Shown: piece after piece, positions 13,526-24,591 of the stretch
Layout of the letters: each line of letters opens with the position of its first letter
How positions within the stretch are numbered: position 1 is the first letter of the stretch
Assembly: GCF_000213175.1 (NCBI RefSeq)
Contig: NW_009799100.1
Location: forward strand, 4,641,526-4,705,525
Direction of reading: 5' to 3'
Origin: Neurospora tetrasperma FGSC 2508
Taxonomy: Eukaryota; Ascomycota; Sordariomycetes; Sordariales; Sordariaceae
Length of the DNA stretch: 64,000 nt
Program-made: the position numbers and the translations under genes
Notes under the pieces: model-generated
The model's input: only the letters and a program-made list of their open reading frames with translations
The model's database searches: none
What the model was told of the DNA's origin: nothing

Positions 13526-16200
13526 TTACATATAAGGCAAAGGATCCCCCCAGTGGCCAAAGTCCAAAGGAACGCCAGTAAAATCACCCAAAGCGGCGAT
13601 AGTCAAGGGAGCGCCGGTGTAATAATCTACATCAACATTATTCGGGGGGAGCGTAGTCCCAAAGACTCCAACATAACCCTCCGACGACGACGACGACGTC
13701 AATGACACGCCGTTGCCATCCCCTATTACATTCACATGCCCCTGCCTTTGCCCCTGGGGCGGCAACGAATGAGAAGAAGAAGAAGTGTGATCAGAGTTTC
13801 CACTGGTCTGCACAGTTGTTGTTGTTGTGGTATGTGTTGTATGTGATTCCTGTTGTTGCTTCTGCTGCTCCACCACAACCAAGTCATAAGCACGCAGAAA
13901 GTTCACCAGACAATCGTGGCACCGCGAAATGACAAGGCTGTTTTCGCCGAAGCGGGAGAGTAAGTCGACGGCGTCGCTGAGGGCGGAGCGTACCGTGGTG
14001 AGTTCGGAGTCACTGAGGAGATCGGAGAAGGAGGGTTTTGTGCCGGCAATAAGGAGGACGGTGTAGAGAGTTAGGGAGGCGCCGAAAGCTGTGAGATGAG
14101 TTAGAGATGAGATTGGTATAGTTCGTAGTTAAGTGACCTTCGCCTCCATCACAAGAGCAGGCAGCAAAGCATCAAGGGGCCGGAGTGAGTGAGAGGGTGC
14201 CAACGAATGAACTTAAGAGGTACGTACCATGATAAGCAGTCAACCACCAAGCTCCCGAGAGCAGCACCTTCTGGTTCTGCCACCGGTCCACAATCGCTTT
14301 TGCAAGCGCTATACATTCTCTGCAGGCACGGATACATCTCCGCAGGGATACTACACCGGACTCGCGCAGTAGTGCCACGTTCATATCGACCTCGCCATGC
14401 CCATGCCCAGGTTCCGGCTGGAGTCCGAGAAACTTTAGCAGAACTGGACGCTCGACCAGGGTGCATAAACCGTAGTACCGAAGGCTGAGAACGGCTCGTA
14501 GGCGTTGGGCTTCGATGCTTGGTGATGGTGAATCTAGGACAGGAGGAGGAGTTTCCGTAGTTAAGTTTTGGGGCCGTAAGTCTGATGGCACAGACTGGTG
14601 CCATTGGGATAACTTCCATGAAAAATCAAAGGCCAGACGAAGGGTGTCGAAGGTGTTGACGTGGTTGAGGGAGCTACCGCCTGCATTGTCGTCGTATAGT
14701 TGGGATACCACCTGACATGTGATATGTGAAAGTTGGACACCGCATTTGAAGGCATCTACGCTCGTTGCAACGACGGCTCGGCTTGCGTACATGGTGGGAA
14801 AATGTTCGTTGATGTCTTGTGGGGGTTCCAGTCGATTCTGAAGAGAGGGAGGGATGGTCATGGGCCGACCGAATTTGGCGCTCAGGTTGTTGTCGTTCAT
14901 GATAATCAAGAACCACGTTCGCTTACGCATCTCACGCTCGAGAAGGGTCAAGTGTCGAGAGGCATCGGCTGAGTGCAAGCCTATTTGCAAAGCGGACTTG
15001 ACGGCCAACGAGTGTAAGGTCCAGAGCTGGGCTGACTGAGACGAGCCATGAAGATACTCGATCATGAGGCAGAGGAGTTGTACTGTATAGGAAGGGGGTA
15101 GTATGTTAGCGGGCGGTTGCTGGAAATTAGTCAGAACCGGGACCCTTTACCGGTTTCTAAACTGGACGAGATCAGGAACTGTGGCATGACCAGGTCTTTG
15201 GCCCACTGAAAGTATCTTTCCGAGGTTTCGGCCGATGTCTCGGAGGGAGTAGAGGGAGAATTGGTACGGTACACGGTGGCAATGATCATGTAGAGCAGAG
15301 CAAGCCACACGCGGCGAGCGCCCATGAACCCTCTTTTCCGCAGGTCGTTGTAGGTGCTCATGAACGTGTCTTGATGGATGAAGGGGAAGAAAAGGCCTAT
15401 GGTGCTGAAGTATTCGTGAATGATATTGGTGGCTTCTGGTTCTGCAGGGACATGATGGCCAGGTCTGGATCCAACGTTGACCCCGCCATCTGAAGGGTCT
15501 TGTCGTCCGCTCTCTGAACGAGTTTGTTGAAGTGACGGATACCTTGAAGATGCAAGTGAATTTGCAGAGGTCGGCATAGCTCGTGAGCGAGAGGTTTGAT
15601 TTTGAGCCCGAGTCAAGGCTAGCGAAAGTTGGCGTACCAAGGCCACGTTGGAAGAAGGACCAAAATATGTGCAGTTCTCTCCATCATCTGTCAGTTGAAC
15701 CTCGCCCATGCCATCAACGTGGGCATTTCCCTGGTGTGAACGTGGGAGCCCTGTCATTGTAGGCGGATCCAGTGGTCCATTACTCGTGCTGCCATTAGAC
15801 TCACGGGTGTCTTCTTGGGCATCGATGTCGTCGCCGTCATCCTGAGTGGCATGTTGACGGCTGGTCCCAGTTCCTCTAGCATTGATTTTGTCTTCAAGAG
15901 CACTCAACCTAGAAAGGATGTCCGAAGGAGGAGTGTCTATGGTGCTTGACCTTGGGCGGTGATGCGGTGCCGGTGGCTCGTCATAGACGCAGGGCGCGTC
16001 GAGCTCTTTACATCGACCACATCTGGGATGTTGGCCATCACACTGTTCCCGTATTGCTGATGTGAGATGCTAGTTGACCACATATCTGCCTCGAGCTCTA
16101 TGTAAACCGTTTGGAAAGGACGTACCCGTGACTTGCGATTTCGGCAGTTGTGACAGGCAATGGAAACGCGCACGCGCTTCCTTGGACGGTCCTCATCCAT
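13526..16200 (-). CDS. Zn2Cys6 fungal-specific transcription factor
   Basis: Four exons are inferred: 16200-16126, 16042-15151, 15082-14228 and 14088-13526. The introns are 83, 68 and 139 nt, and the joined frame gives about 794 residues. The binuclear zinc cluster is split by intron 1 and is canonical once joined: Cys at 16, 19, 26, 33, 36 and 43 (CHNCRNRKSR joined to CDGQHPRCGRCKELDAPC). A leucine-bearing linker follows (ILSRLSALEDKINA). The middle homology region (Fungal_trans type) begins near FFPFIHQDTFMSTY and includes KFGRPMTIPPSL. The C-terminal tail is rich in Gln, Thr and Ser, as in activation regions. The ATG at 16200 is chosen because it is the only ATG close upstream of the zinc cluster; a spliced 5' exon cannot be excluded, since a GTGAGT lies near 16231-16236. 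The target is unknown. Its tandem position just downstream of the oxygenase gene makes local regulation possible. Confidence 0.9.
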
Positions 16201-16563
16201 GGATTTATGGTATCTTGTATTTGAAGAAGACTCACGTTGAGACCTGGACGTTGTGGAGATGACACTCAAATGTGGTGATGGATGTCCCAGCCCTTAATAG
16301 AGGTATAAGCGTGGAGGTGGTGGTGTTTTGTGTGTACGGTGATATGTTTGCTATCTACATGCATACCACTGTAGTTCTCAAAGCCCAGGTACCCCACCTG
16401 CTGATGGCCGCGCTAATGCACGATCTGGAGCCCCAGTCGGCATGTGGTCCATGTTATAAGCGCTAACACGCACCGACCCGGCAGTTCATTCTTTCCAAAA
16501 ACACGTCACCTCACCCCGTCGACACAACACAACATCTCTCTCTCCGTACAACATCATACAACA
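16201..16563. promoter_or_regulatory. Intergenic space between the oxygenase stop and the transcription factor start
   Basis: This 363-bp gap between two minus-strand genes must hold the oxygenase 3' untranslated region and the promoter and leader of the Zn2Cys6 gene. I could not identify a convincing TATA box. The short distance leaves room for transcriptional read-through between the two genes. Confidence 0.5.
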
Positions 16564-18204
16564 TCAAAGAGGCGCCGGGTGTCCATCAACATCCGACCTG
16601 TCGACCCAGTTACCATGCAGACCCGGCCTCAACCGCACCGGCAACTTGATGAGGGCCACCTCTTTGGTCAAGTCCTTGGTGTCCAACACGGCGAGCTCGC
16701 TGCACATGTCCTCGTAGTTGGCCAGCAACACCATCACATATCCATCGCCCTCCGCCGCCTCTGAGTCGCGCGGAATGAATATGCACTCGCCCGTGAGCTT
16801 GCGCGGTCCTGGAAGGTATCGCTGAATGTCCCCCGTCTCGTGGTTCAAGTGAGCGAGGCCGTTGGACATGGGCGCGCCCCCTCCAGCGCGCGGCATGACA
16901 AACTCAAAGTCGGTCACCCCGGGCTTGCGGTCGAAGATGCAGAAGAAGGTGTGCTTGTGCTGCCGCGTCGCCACACGATCATCAATACGCGGAAACTCCA
17001 TGTCTTCGTCCACCAGGTATGTCGGCTCTGCCAGCTGAAGCTTGTCTGACTGGTAGTCGAGCACAAAATTCGCAAAGTGCGCTTCCACCTCGCCCGGCCT
17101 GGGCCCCTTGCCGTTCGCGTCTGGCCACCAGAAGAAGACGTTGTCCTTGGCGTAGGCCATCTGGAGCTGGATGTGGCCCTTGTCGTCCTCGAACGCGTTG
17201 GCAACGTGGCCGGCGAATCCATGCGGCGCCTCAAACCACTTGACATCGCTGCCCTGGGCCCCTCGGCGCGGCAAGACTCCGATATACATGGGAATGCTGT
17301 AGTCCCACTGCCAATGGTCGCCGCCTTGTTTCATGCGCTCTACATCGCACACGAGGGGTATGATGGGGAAAACGACAAAGTTCTCGGTGACCGCAAAGTC
17401 GTGGATCATGCCGCACACCGGGCTCACCAGCCAGACTGTCTCGGCGATCTTGCCGTCGGGTCCAAAACTGTAGTAGCAGATGTCACGGGTGCCGTCTCCC
17501 TTGGCTTCGTATCCAAAGCACACCATCTCCCGCGTCACCGGATCGAACTTGGGGTGTGCTGTGAACGTGAGGCTCGGGAGCTGCCCGTCAAAGTCATAGA
17601 CGCCAAACGTCTCGAGCGTCTCGGGGTCCATGGCATAGGGCGGTGAGTCCTCCTTGAGTGCGAGAAGCTGGCCACGCCAGTAGACAATGTTGGTGTTGGC
17701 AGTCGACCGGATCTTGAATTCGACCAGGTCGGTGTATTTGTTTCTGTATTTGCCTGAGCGACTCGTATGTCAGCGCTTCAGCTGCTATGATGCAAGACAG
17801 TGATGCTACTCACCCAGCAGGGATCGGCGTGCTTCTGCCTCGCGGACGAACTTCTCGGTCCGCACATAACGCTGCCTGAGGTCGACATGACCATCCTTGA
17901 AGTAGAAGCCACTGATGTTGCCGTCGCCATTGAACCATGGATCATTGGGGATGAAGGATGGCAAGTGTGGTTCCGGCATGACACGATAGAAGGTGCCCTC
18001 TATGCTCTTGGGGATTTCTCCGACTACCTCCAAATTGGTGATCTCGCCTTCGAATCGAACCGGTCTCATGAAACCCGCTGTGTTTTCGCCTTGAAAGTAC
18101 CTCGGCGCCGGTGGAAGCTCTTCCGGTTGTTTTCCAGGGATCGCGTCCCTGTCACCATTGCCATGGCCGTCTATGGGCGCATCGGAGAAGACGTATTCAG
18201 CCAT
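16564..18204 (-). CDS. cao-1: Stilbene-cleaving carotenoid oxygenase (CAO-1 type, resveratrol cleavage)
   Basis: Two exons (18204-17814 and 17753-16564) with a 60-nt GTGAGT...CTCAG intron give a 526-residue protein, the length I recall for Neurospora crassa CAO-1. The family is a seven-bladed propeller holding Fe(II) with four His. Here these fall at His197 (FTAHPKFD), His248 (GMIHDF), His313 (GFAGHVANAF) and His510 (GLHGNWVD). Tyr133 and Lys164, which bind the 4'-hydroxyl of resveratrol in CAO-1, are also present (GKYRNKY and LLALKEDSPPYAMD). That points to oxidative cleavage of the stilbene double bond of resveratrol or piceatannol into two benzaldehydes, rather than carotenoid cleavage. 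There is no signal peptide, so the protein is expected to be cytosolic. The symbol rests on recalled similarity, not a search. The adjacent Zn2Cys6 gene could be its regulator. Confidence 0.93.
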
Positions 18205-18320
18205 AACGGGACAGGCAAGCTAAGAACAGCAGAGTTGGAGGAGACAATAAAACGGAATCAGTAGAAGGGATAGGTTTGCTTCCAGGTGGTATAGGTTTTC
18301 GAGAGCAACTTTCCCGAGTT

Positions 18321-18328
18321 TATATATA
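18321..18328 (-). promoter_or_regulatory. Possible TATA box of the oxygenase gene
   Basis: The minus strand reads CGTATATATAAACTC about 115-125 nt upstream of the ATG at 18204. This is a good TATA match and fits an inducible gene. A CCAAT pentamer lies just beyond it at 18341-18345 on the plus strand, a possible site for the heterotrimeric CCAAT-binding complex. Confidence 0.5.
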
Positions 18329-18479
18329 CGAAAACTTATACCAATCAGATGCCATGCGCAACATACTATTCTACTAAAGCCACTTAGCCGGCACTGCTGG
18401 TCGCCTACGACGTTATCCCCGCCCGAGTCTAAGCTTGAGGTTGGTACAGTATCGCATTGGTCGACAAGCCGATGAGCTA

Positions 18480-18518
18480 GGGGTCGGGGGTCGGGGGTCG
18501 GGTCGGGTCGGGTCGGGA
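18480..18518 (+). repeat. GGGTC-type G-rich tandem repeat
   Basis: Repeated GGGTC and GGGGGTC units sit about 275 nt upstream of the oxygenase ATG. Seven closely spaced runs of three or more G on one strand satisfy the simple pattern for G-quadruplex formation. Whether it affects the gene is unknown. Confidence 0.8.
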
Positions 18519-18583
18519 TAGCCCGGGCCAGCTTCCGACAACACCTTGATCACCACGGCTGGCCCGCGGCCTTTCCCCGAGAC

Positions 18584-18608
18584 CTCTCCTCTCCTCTCCT
18601 CTCCTCTT
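18584..18608. repeat. TCTCC microsatellite
   Basis: Short tandem TCTCC repeat of about five units, pyrimidine-only on the plus strand, upstream of the oxygenase gene. Confidence 0.85.
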
Positions 18609-21600
18609 AGGACGACGCTCTCGGTCCATGCTTCTTCACTTCTCACCGTTTGTCCCCCCTTGATACCTACCCCAGACTCTTTCTCCGACCACATGCCGGC
18701 TGTCCGAGTGACACACTGTGCCAGGTCCATTGGAATGAGAATATCATAACTCCATGGCCGTGCTCTCTCTATCCAGACATGAAGACGGCCAGAGGTTCCG
18801 GGGGTAGTGAAGCTCGTGTCTCCCCCTCAACGGTCTTTGCTGCTGAGTACACCATCCTGATTCCGGTTTTACTCAATTTTAACGTCTATCATGGCCGCAC
18901 CACCTAACAGCAGAGTCCTTCCACCTTCCTTTGCTGTCACCACCTTGGACGAAGTTATGGATACCATACTATAGTCACCATTGTCGTCTCCGACAATCTC
19001 GAATGATCAAATGGGGAGCGGTTCTATGGAAATGTGTGGCCTTTGGGTGACTGGAAAATGACTGATCATACCCTGAGCGATGTCATCCGGTCAAATCGGT
19101 TTGAGGAAGCCCGAGAGGTGGTAGTCAAAGTTGCCACAACCGGTACAAGTAACCATTGTGGACCATATCTCGCGGGGCAAGAATACTGCATGTCGGTAAG
19201 CAGCTAACTCCTCTCTCTCTCCCCTTTAAACCAAAGTTGCAAAGTCGTACGTATGCAAACTCGTCGATGAAAAAAGGTAATACGTGGTTGTAGCAGTTAA
19301 TCCCGGAGAGGCAAAGTTAAGCTATCATCCCACGATACGGGGGCGTCCCGGGAAGTCAGAAGCCGGCTGAGAATGCAGGGTTTGGCGTGTTTTTGTTTGT
19401 GCTGATTTTCACGTCTATGTACAGTATGTGATTGCGATTGCTCTGATGGTGTATAGGCCGCACGACGAGGGAGAAAGAATCAAACTCAAAGAAAAGAAAA
19501 AAAAAGGAAACTGTTTGACGGCCTGGTGGAGGATGTAGAGAGAGATGGGATGTCGGAGCATACAGCGCATTTGAATCATATGGATAGATAAGTTTAGAGG
19601 GCAGTTTGACTGACCTGGCCGTGAAACTGATGAGGACTAGATAAGAGAGATGCCCTAAGCCAGATTCTGAGACAAGTAAAGGGGGTTCTAGATCCCGAGG
19701 GAATCTCAAGGCAAGAGATAGAAGTTGGGCATTTCGGACGGTGGCCCGGCCCGGACGTAGAGGTAAGCTCAAAGATCGAAGTAGATTCCTACCCACGCAC
19801 AGTGAGTGCTTCCTGACCTCCTTTTGATGAGGGAGATAAGATGATCGTAGAAGAGAACCCTTTCCGACAAAGTCTACAGTCAACAAAGATACTGCAACAA
19901 ACGCAATGACAGTCTAGAACCAGACAAAGACCTTGAGGACCAAGCAAGAGCACAGCAAACCGCCCGTGGATTCCAGACCAGTCCGCAGGCGAAGTTGCGA
20001 ACCACATCACTGGTTCGGCGCACAGTTTGAACCAAAGCTTTTCTCATCTCCCCTTGGCGTCAAGAGACGGGATGACGGGTCCTTGCACATAAGGCGATTA
20101 AGGCCAACTAGGTTCCAGGCGAGAAAAAAACAATCCAAAAAAAAATCATAATCGTTTCCCATCCCGTCCCGTCCTCCGTTCGTCGGCCGATAATAGCATT
20201 GCACGAACTGATTGTAGCAAACCATTCCGATTTTTCTGGGAGAGGAAGATGGTACCTAGGTAGGAACATCCTTAGGTTGAAAGGTAGGTACCTAACTAGT
20301 CTAACTATGTATGTGATGAGATGTCCTCAACGGCCCTTGGTCATATCGCTTCCTCCTGGGTAGGCGCTTGTGTAACACTCGGTTAAAACGAAGAGCATTT
20401 TGGTTGTTCTATGTTTCGGATTATGACAAGGCTAGAAGGAAGGATGTCCTTTATCTTTCATTCAGAAGCGGTCCGTCATAGGATGGATTACGAGGAGGAT
20501 GTTTTCGATTCGTTTCGAAGGACATTTCAGAGACGTGATGGAACTAGGATGGATGGATGGATGTCTCGTTGTTGGGTAGGTACAAATATGACGGGAAAAG
20601 CCGCTCTGGTATTATATGTATGTGGCTGCTTCGGCCCATGTATGTATGCCCTGGGGAAGAGATATCTGGTGAGTGGTTTGTACTTTAACATGCCTGGGTA
20701 TGTGGGAGGTATGGGCCAAAGCATCGGTACTGTCGGGTACGTATTCCTCTTTTTTTTTCTTCTTCCATGAGTGGTTACAGATCTTTCTTTAACCTTTTCC
20801 GTGGTAATCATTCGTAGTGCACTCACTGACAAATATCCGGAAAACGTTTCACGTTCTGCTTCCCACCGGCTATTCACACCCTCTTCGGCCAGAGCTCAGT
20901 TCTCGTTTTCATAGTTACATTTTGGTGGAATACTTACGGTGCTTGCTGCATGCATGTCATCGTATAGAGATTTCAACAACAAGGGTAATCGGAGGCTTTC
21001 GAAAGACACTCTCCGCTTTATACGAGAGAGGAAACTTCATGATGAGACAATGAACTCGTGAGATGATGGCTACATGTTACTCCGCTCTGGGTCTCCGTTT
21101 AGATCTTGTTGCATATTTCGCGAGCAGGGAAGAAGGGACAAACCGACCCCACGCAGAGAGGTTAAGTGTCATGGAAGGATCGCTGGAGTGTAATTTAGAG
21201 TTAGTTGACAGCTGGGGCTACGGAGCTACCTCCGGTTTTTTCCTAACTACCCACTTCCCTTCAGTCCCACTCGGTTACTCAACTTGGAATTTCTTGCAGG
21301 TCGGTTTACGAGTGAAAGCCGAGCCAACAGTCATTTCTTCGATCTACCCGGATGTGTGCCATAAGTGCCAATCCCTACGCTAAAGATTCCCAATCGAGTC
21401 AAGCAACAGACCCGACAGTGCATCCCGTCCTGCTCATTCATAGTCTGATATCCCTTTACTATATCCCGTCCTGCCAAAAGGGTTATATCTCGTCCTGCCA
21501 AGAAAGCATAAAAGAGCCTCGTATAAGCAAATCAAGTTCTGGACACCGCCATGGCAAAACCGTTATCTGTCACTACTAATCCCCCGTTACCATGGTTTGG

Positions 21601-22772
21601 TTCCAGCTGTTTTCAGCATCGGGCCCTGATCCCGTTAGTGGTATGCAATGCCATGTATGTGCTCGAACCCTTCCACCGTCCCATTGGATGTACTGTATAG
21701 CCCGCGGCGGAAGTTTCAGAACTCGAGAGCTAATCCGCTGGTGATGCGTGCACCATCGTGAAGCTCCTTGATGATGATGACAATGATGATGGGTGGGGTA
21801 GAAGAGCCGTCACATCGAGCTTCCCCGCCAAAAAGTACTGCAATTTGCAATTTGACAGCGCATGTGCAAGTACCGCACCATGTACCTGTACAAACCCAAC
21901 CCTCCCTCTCATCGGTCGTTACATGGAAGCCGTTGTTGCGTCGTTGCGGTACCTGCTTGAGCGAGCTGCAGCAGAGCACACCACTCGCACACCATCACAC
22001 CATACCATGTAGTGTATGTAGAAACCCCTGCAGATGCTAACCCTCCATTTGGCGAAAAGCCCCTCTTTTATTTGAATATGTCAGTTGCCTGTATTCCATC
22101 TTATGCAAAAAGGTAGCGTTGGATGCTGCGCTTCTAGCGTTATGCAAGCCAAAGCAGATCGGGATCTAGCGCCTAGCGTCATGCATGTAAGCTGTAATGG
22201 AAGCTTGGTGTGAGTGGGTGGGACCTTTGCGATATGTCCATAGGGCCAACTTGGATTGGAGAGCAAGCTTTTGTCTTTTCTTCTTTTCTATTTTTTGACA
22301 TGGTAATTTACCTCCTGAACACAAGATCGAAACCGAACCCATAAGCACTTGCCAGATTATGGCAGCTCGGCGGAAGGAAACCTAATGTCGGTTGCTCTTG
22401 CTGTTATCCTCCCTACCCGCGGTTGGATTACTATGAATGTCTCTTTTTCTTTTATTTTCTTCCTTTTTTCTTGCATGCTTCTCGATCATGATTTCGTATC
22501 TTACAGTACCCTCGATGCACACGTTGGCTGTGCTTGTTCACATAGTACTGTTAACGAATTTTCCAAACCCAAAGGGAAGGTACCTAGGTATACAGCATGT
22601 TAACCGTCAACCAACCAGCCGCAACCATGATGAATTGAAAGTTCCTTCCTTCCTTCCATCAAACCATACCATAATATTCCTCAATGTTTCCCTCGCTCCT
22701 TTCCCCCGGCCCACCCCAGCCCAGACCGGGTCTTTACAATCTAACAAACCCACCGGAAGTCGCACCCCCAGT

Positions 22773-22820
22773 ACCCCGCCCCCGCCCCCGCCCCCGCCCC
22801 CGGACCCGGACCCGGACCCG
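22773..22820. repeat. CCCCCG / CCCGGA tandem repeat
   Basis: Runs of CCCCCG followed by CCCGGA units. The complementary strand has many G runs and could fold into G-quadruplexes. Any proline-rich or arginine-rich frame across it is a product of the repeat and not evidence for a gene. Confidence 0.85.
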
Positions 22821-23801
22821 ATTCTGCAGGGAACCTCAGGCACTGCACTCACTGGGATTACATACGGGGATCACTGGGAAACGGGACCGAAGTGAGTAGT
22901 AATATGGAACTCAAACCAGACCGCCGCGGCGGGCGGGAGTTACGTTGCACGGCGTTTTCCCAGCAAGGGTTTTGCGGGGCGGATATGTAGAGGAAAGGAA
23001 TGGAAGGTAAGTGGAAGCGTGGGGAAAGACTATCACTGTATCTGCCTGGGTAGGTACCTGTAGGCAAGCGCGCGCGCGGAACAAGAAGAAGAAGCGGACA
23101 TGGAAGTTTCCATGCCGTGGAATCTGGGGGGGGTTCCAATCTGTAACGCGCCGAAGGGTCGGAAACTCGGAGGTTTGAGGGGGACTAAAGGGATGGAAAT
23201 TGGTTGGATGACTGGATACGTTTAGGGATACGTTGTGCTGAGTGGATGAAACTAACTACCATCATGTACGGCCGGTATTGAATCTATTTGATATCTTTGA
23301 TGGTTTGTTTTGGAGGTTCATGAAGAAGTCCACGACGATGTCACAAGGATGAGTGACAGACAGCCTAAAGCTGCTTCTTGGGAAAGTACCATGCAGATAA
23401 AACGCACACACTGGAGATGTTTTTCGCGAAGATGGCCGGTCTTTCTCGGTCTGGCCCGTTTCGGCTCTCTCTTCCTCTTAGGCTGCTAAAAATCACAGAT
23501 CAAAGTCTAGACCTGATCTGCGAAGCTGACCGTCACTAGGTAGGTACGATATCTGTATCGAGTCAAGGGAGGGACTGCATGTGCCTAATGAGGAAACCGT
23601 TACCTAATGATAGGGCTAACGATGTTCGTTTTTGGTTACCTCTATATATCGATCTGTACCTACCTAGGTTGATCAGGAAAAGCCTGTAGTTGCCTCAATT
23701 TTCATGTCAAGTCTTGTTGTCGTCCAGCATATGTATTGTGTTGCTACTACTTGGTCTAGAAGCGGGTCCTCAGCAACTAACTGGATGTAAGTAAGTGATC
23801 A

Positions 23802-23831
<30 letters not shown>
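23802..23831. repeat. TG dinucleotide microsatellite beside a gap
   Basis: A TG run ending about 32 bp before the N gap that begins at 23864. Repeats of this kind often break short-read assemblies. Confidence 0.9.
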
Positions 23832-23832
<1 letters not shown>

Positions 23833-23863
23833 TCAACGTAACGCAATCTCGGCTACACTTTAA

Positions 23864-24591
23864 NNNNNNNNNNNNNNNNNNNNNNNNNNNNNNNNNNNNN
23901 NNNNNNNNNNNNNNNNNNNNNNNNNNNNNNNNNNNNNNNNNNNNNNNNNNNNNNNNNNNNNNNNNNNNNNNNNNNNNNNNNNNNNNNNNNNNNNNNNNNN
24001 NNNNNNNNNNNNNNNNNNNNNNNNNNNNNNNNNNNNNNNNNNNNNNNNNNNNNNNNNNNNNNNNNNNNNNNNNNNNNNNNNNNNNNNNNNNNNNNNNNNN
24101 NNNNNNNNNNNNNNNNNNNNNNNNNNNNNNNNNNNNNNNNNNNNNNNNNNNNNNNNNNNNNNNNNNNNNNNNNNNNNNNNNNNNNNNNNNNNNNNNNNNN
24201 NNNNNNNNNNNNNNNNNNNNNNNNNNNNNNNNNNNNNNNNNNNNNNNNNNNNNNNNNNNNNNNNNNNNNNNNNNNNNNNNNNNNNNNNNNNNNNNNNNNN
24301 NNNNNNNNNNNNNNNNNNNNNNNNNNNNNNNNNNNNNNNNNNNNNNNNNNNNNNNNNNNNNNNNNNNNNNNNNNNNNNNNNNNNNNNNNNNNNNNNNNNN
24401 NNNNNNNNNNNNNNNNNNNNNNNNNNNNNNNNNNNNNNNNNNNNNNNNNNNNNNNNNNNNNNNNNNNNNNNNNNNNNNNNNNNNNNNNNNNNNNNNNNNN
24501 NNNNNNNNNNNNNNNNNNNNNNNNNNNNNNNNNNNNNNNNNNNNNNNNNNNNNNNNNNNNNNNNNNNNNNNNNNNNNNNNNNNNNNNNNNN
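23864..24591. other. Assembly gap (728 N)
   Basis: Unsequenced bases. The left flank carries a TG microsatellite and the right flank begins with GAAAA-type repeats. Open frames drawn across it are meaningless. Confidence 0.99.

Larger units (their letters stand above)
18350..23863. other. 5.5 kb intergenic region with simple repeats and no supported gene
   Basis: No frame here is convincing. The longest are a 176-codon minus-strand frame near 19356-19886 and a 119-codon plus-strand frame near 20411-20770, both without recognisable features. The region holds several simple repeats, listed separately. It also has repeated copies of a palindromic motif around TACCTAGGTA, near 20254-20297, 22579-22594, 23046-23054, 23536-23548 and 23657-23668. 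Confidence 0.5.

Noticed and set aside
19356-19886. 176-codon minus-strand frame
   Set aside because: Mostly Ser, Leu and Pro with a poly-Phe stretch from an A run; no family resemblance.
20411-20770. 119-codon plus-strand frame
   Set aside because: Composition is driven by repeats such as GATGGATGG and a T run; no domain or conserved pattern.
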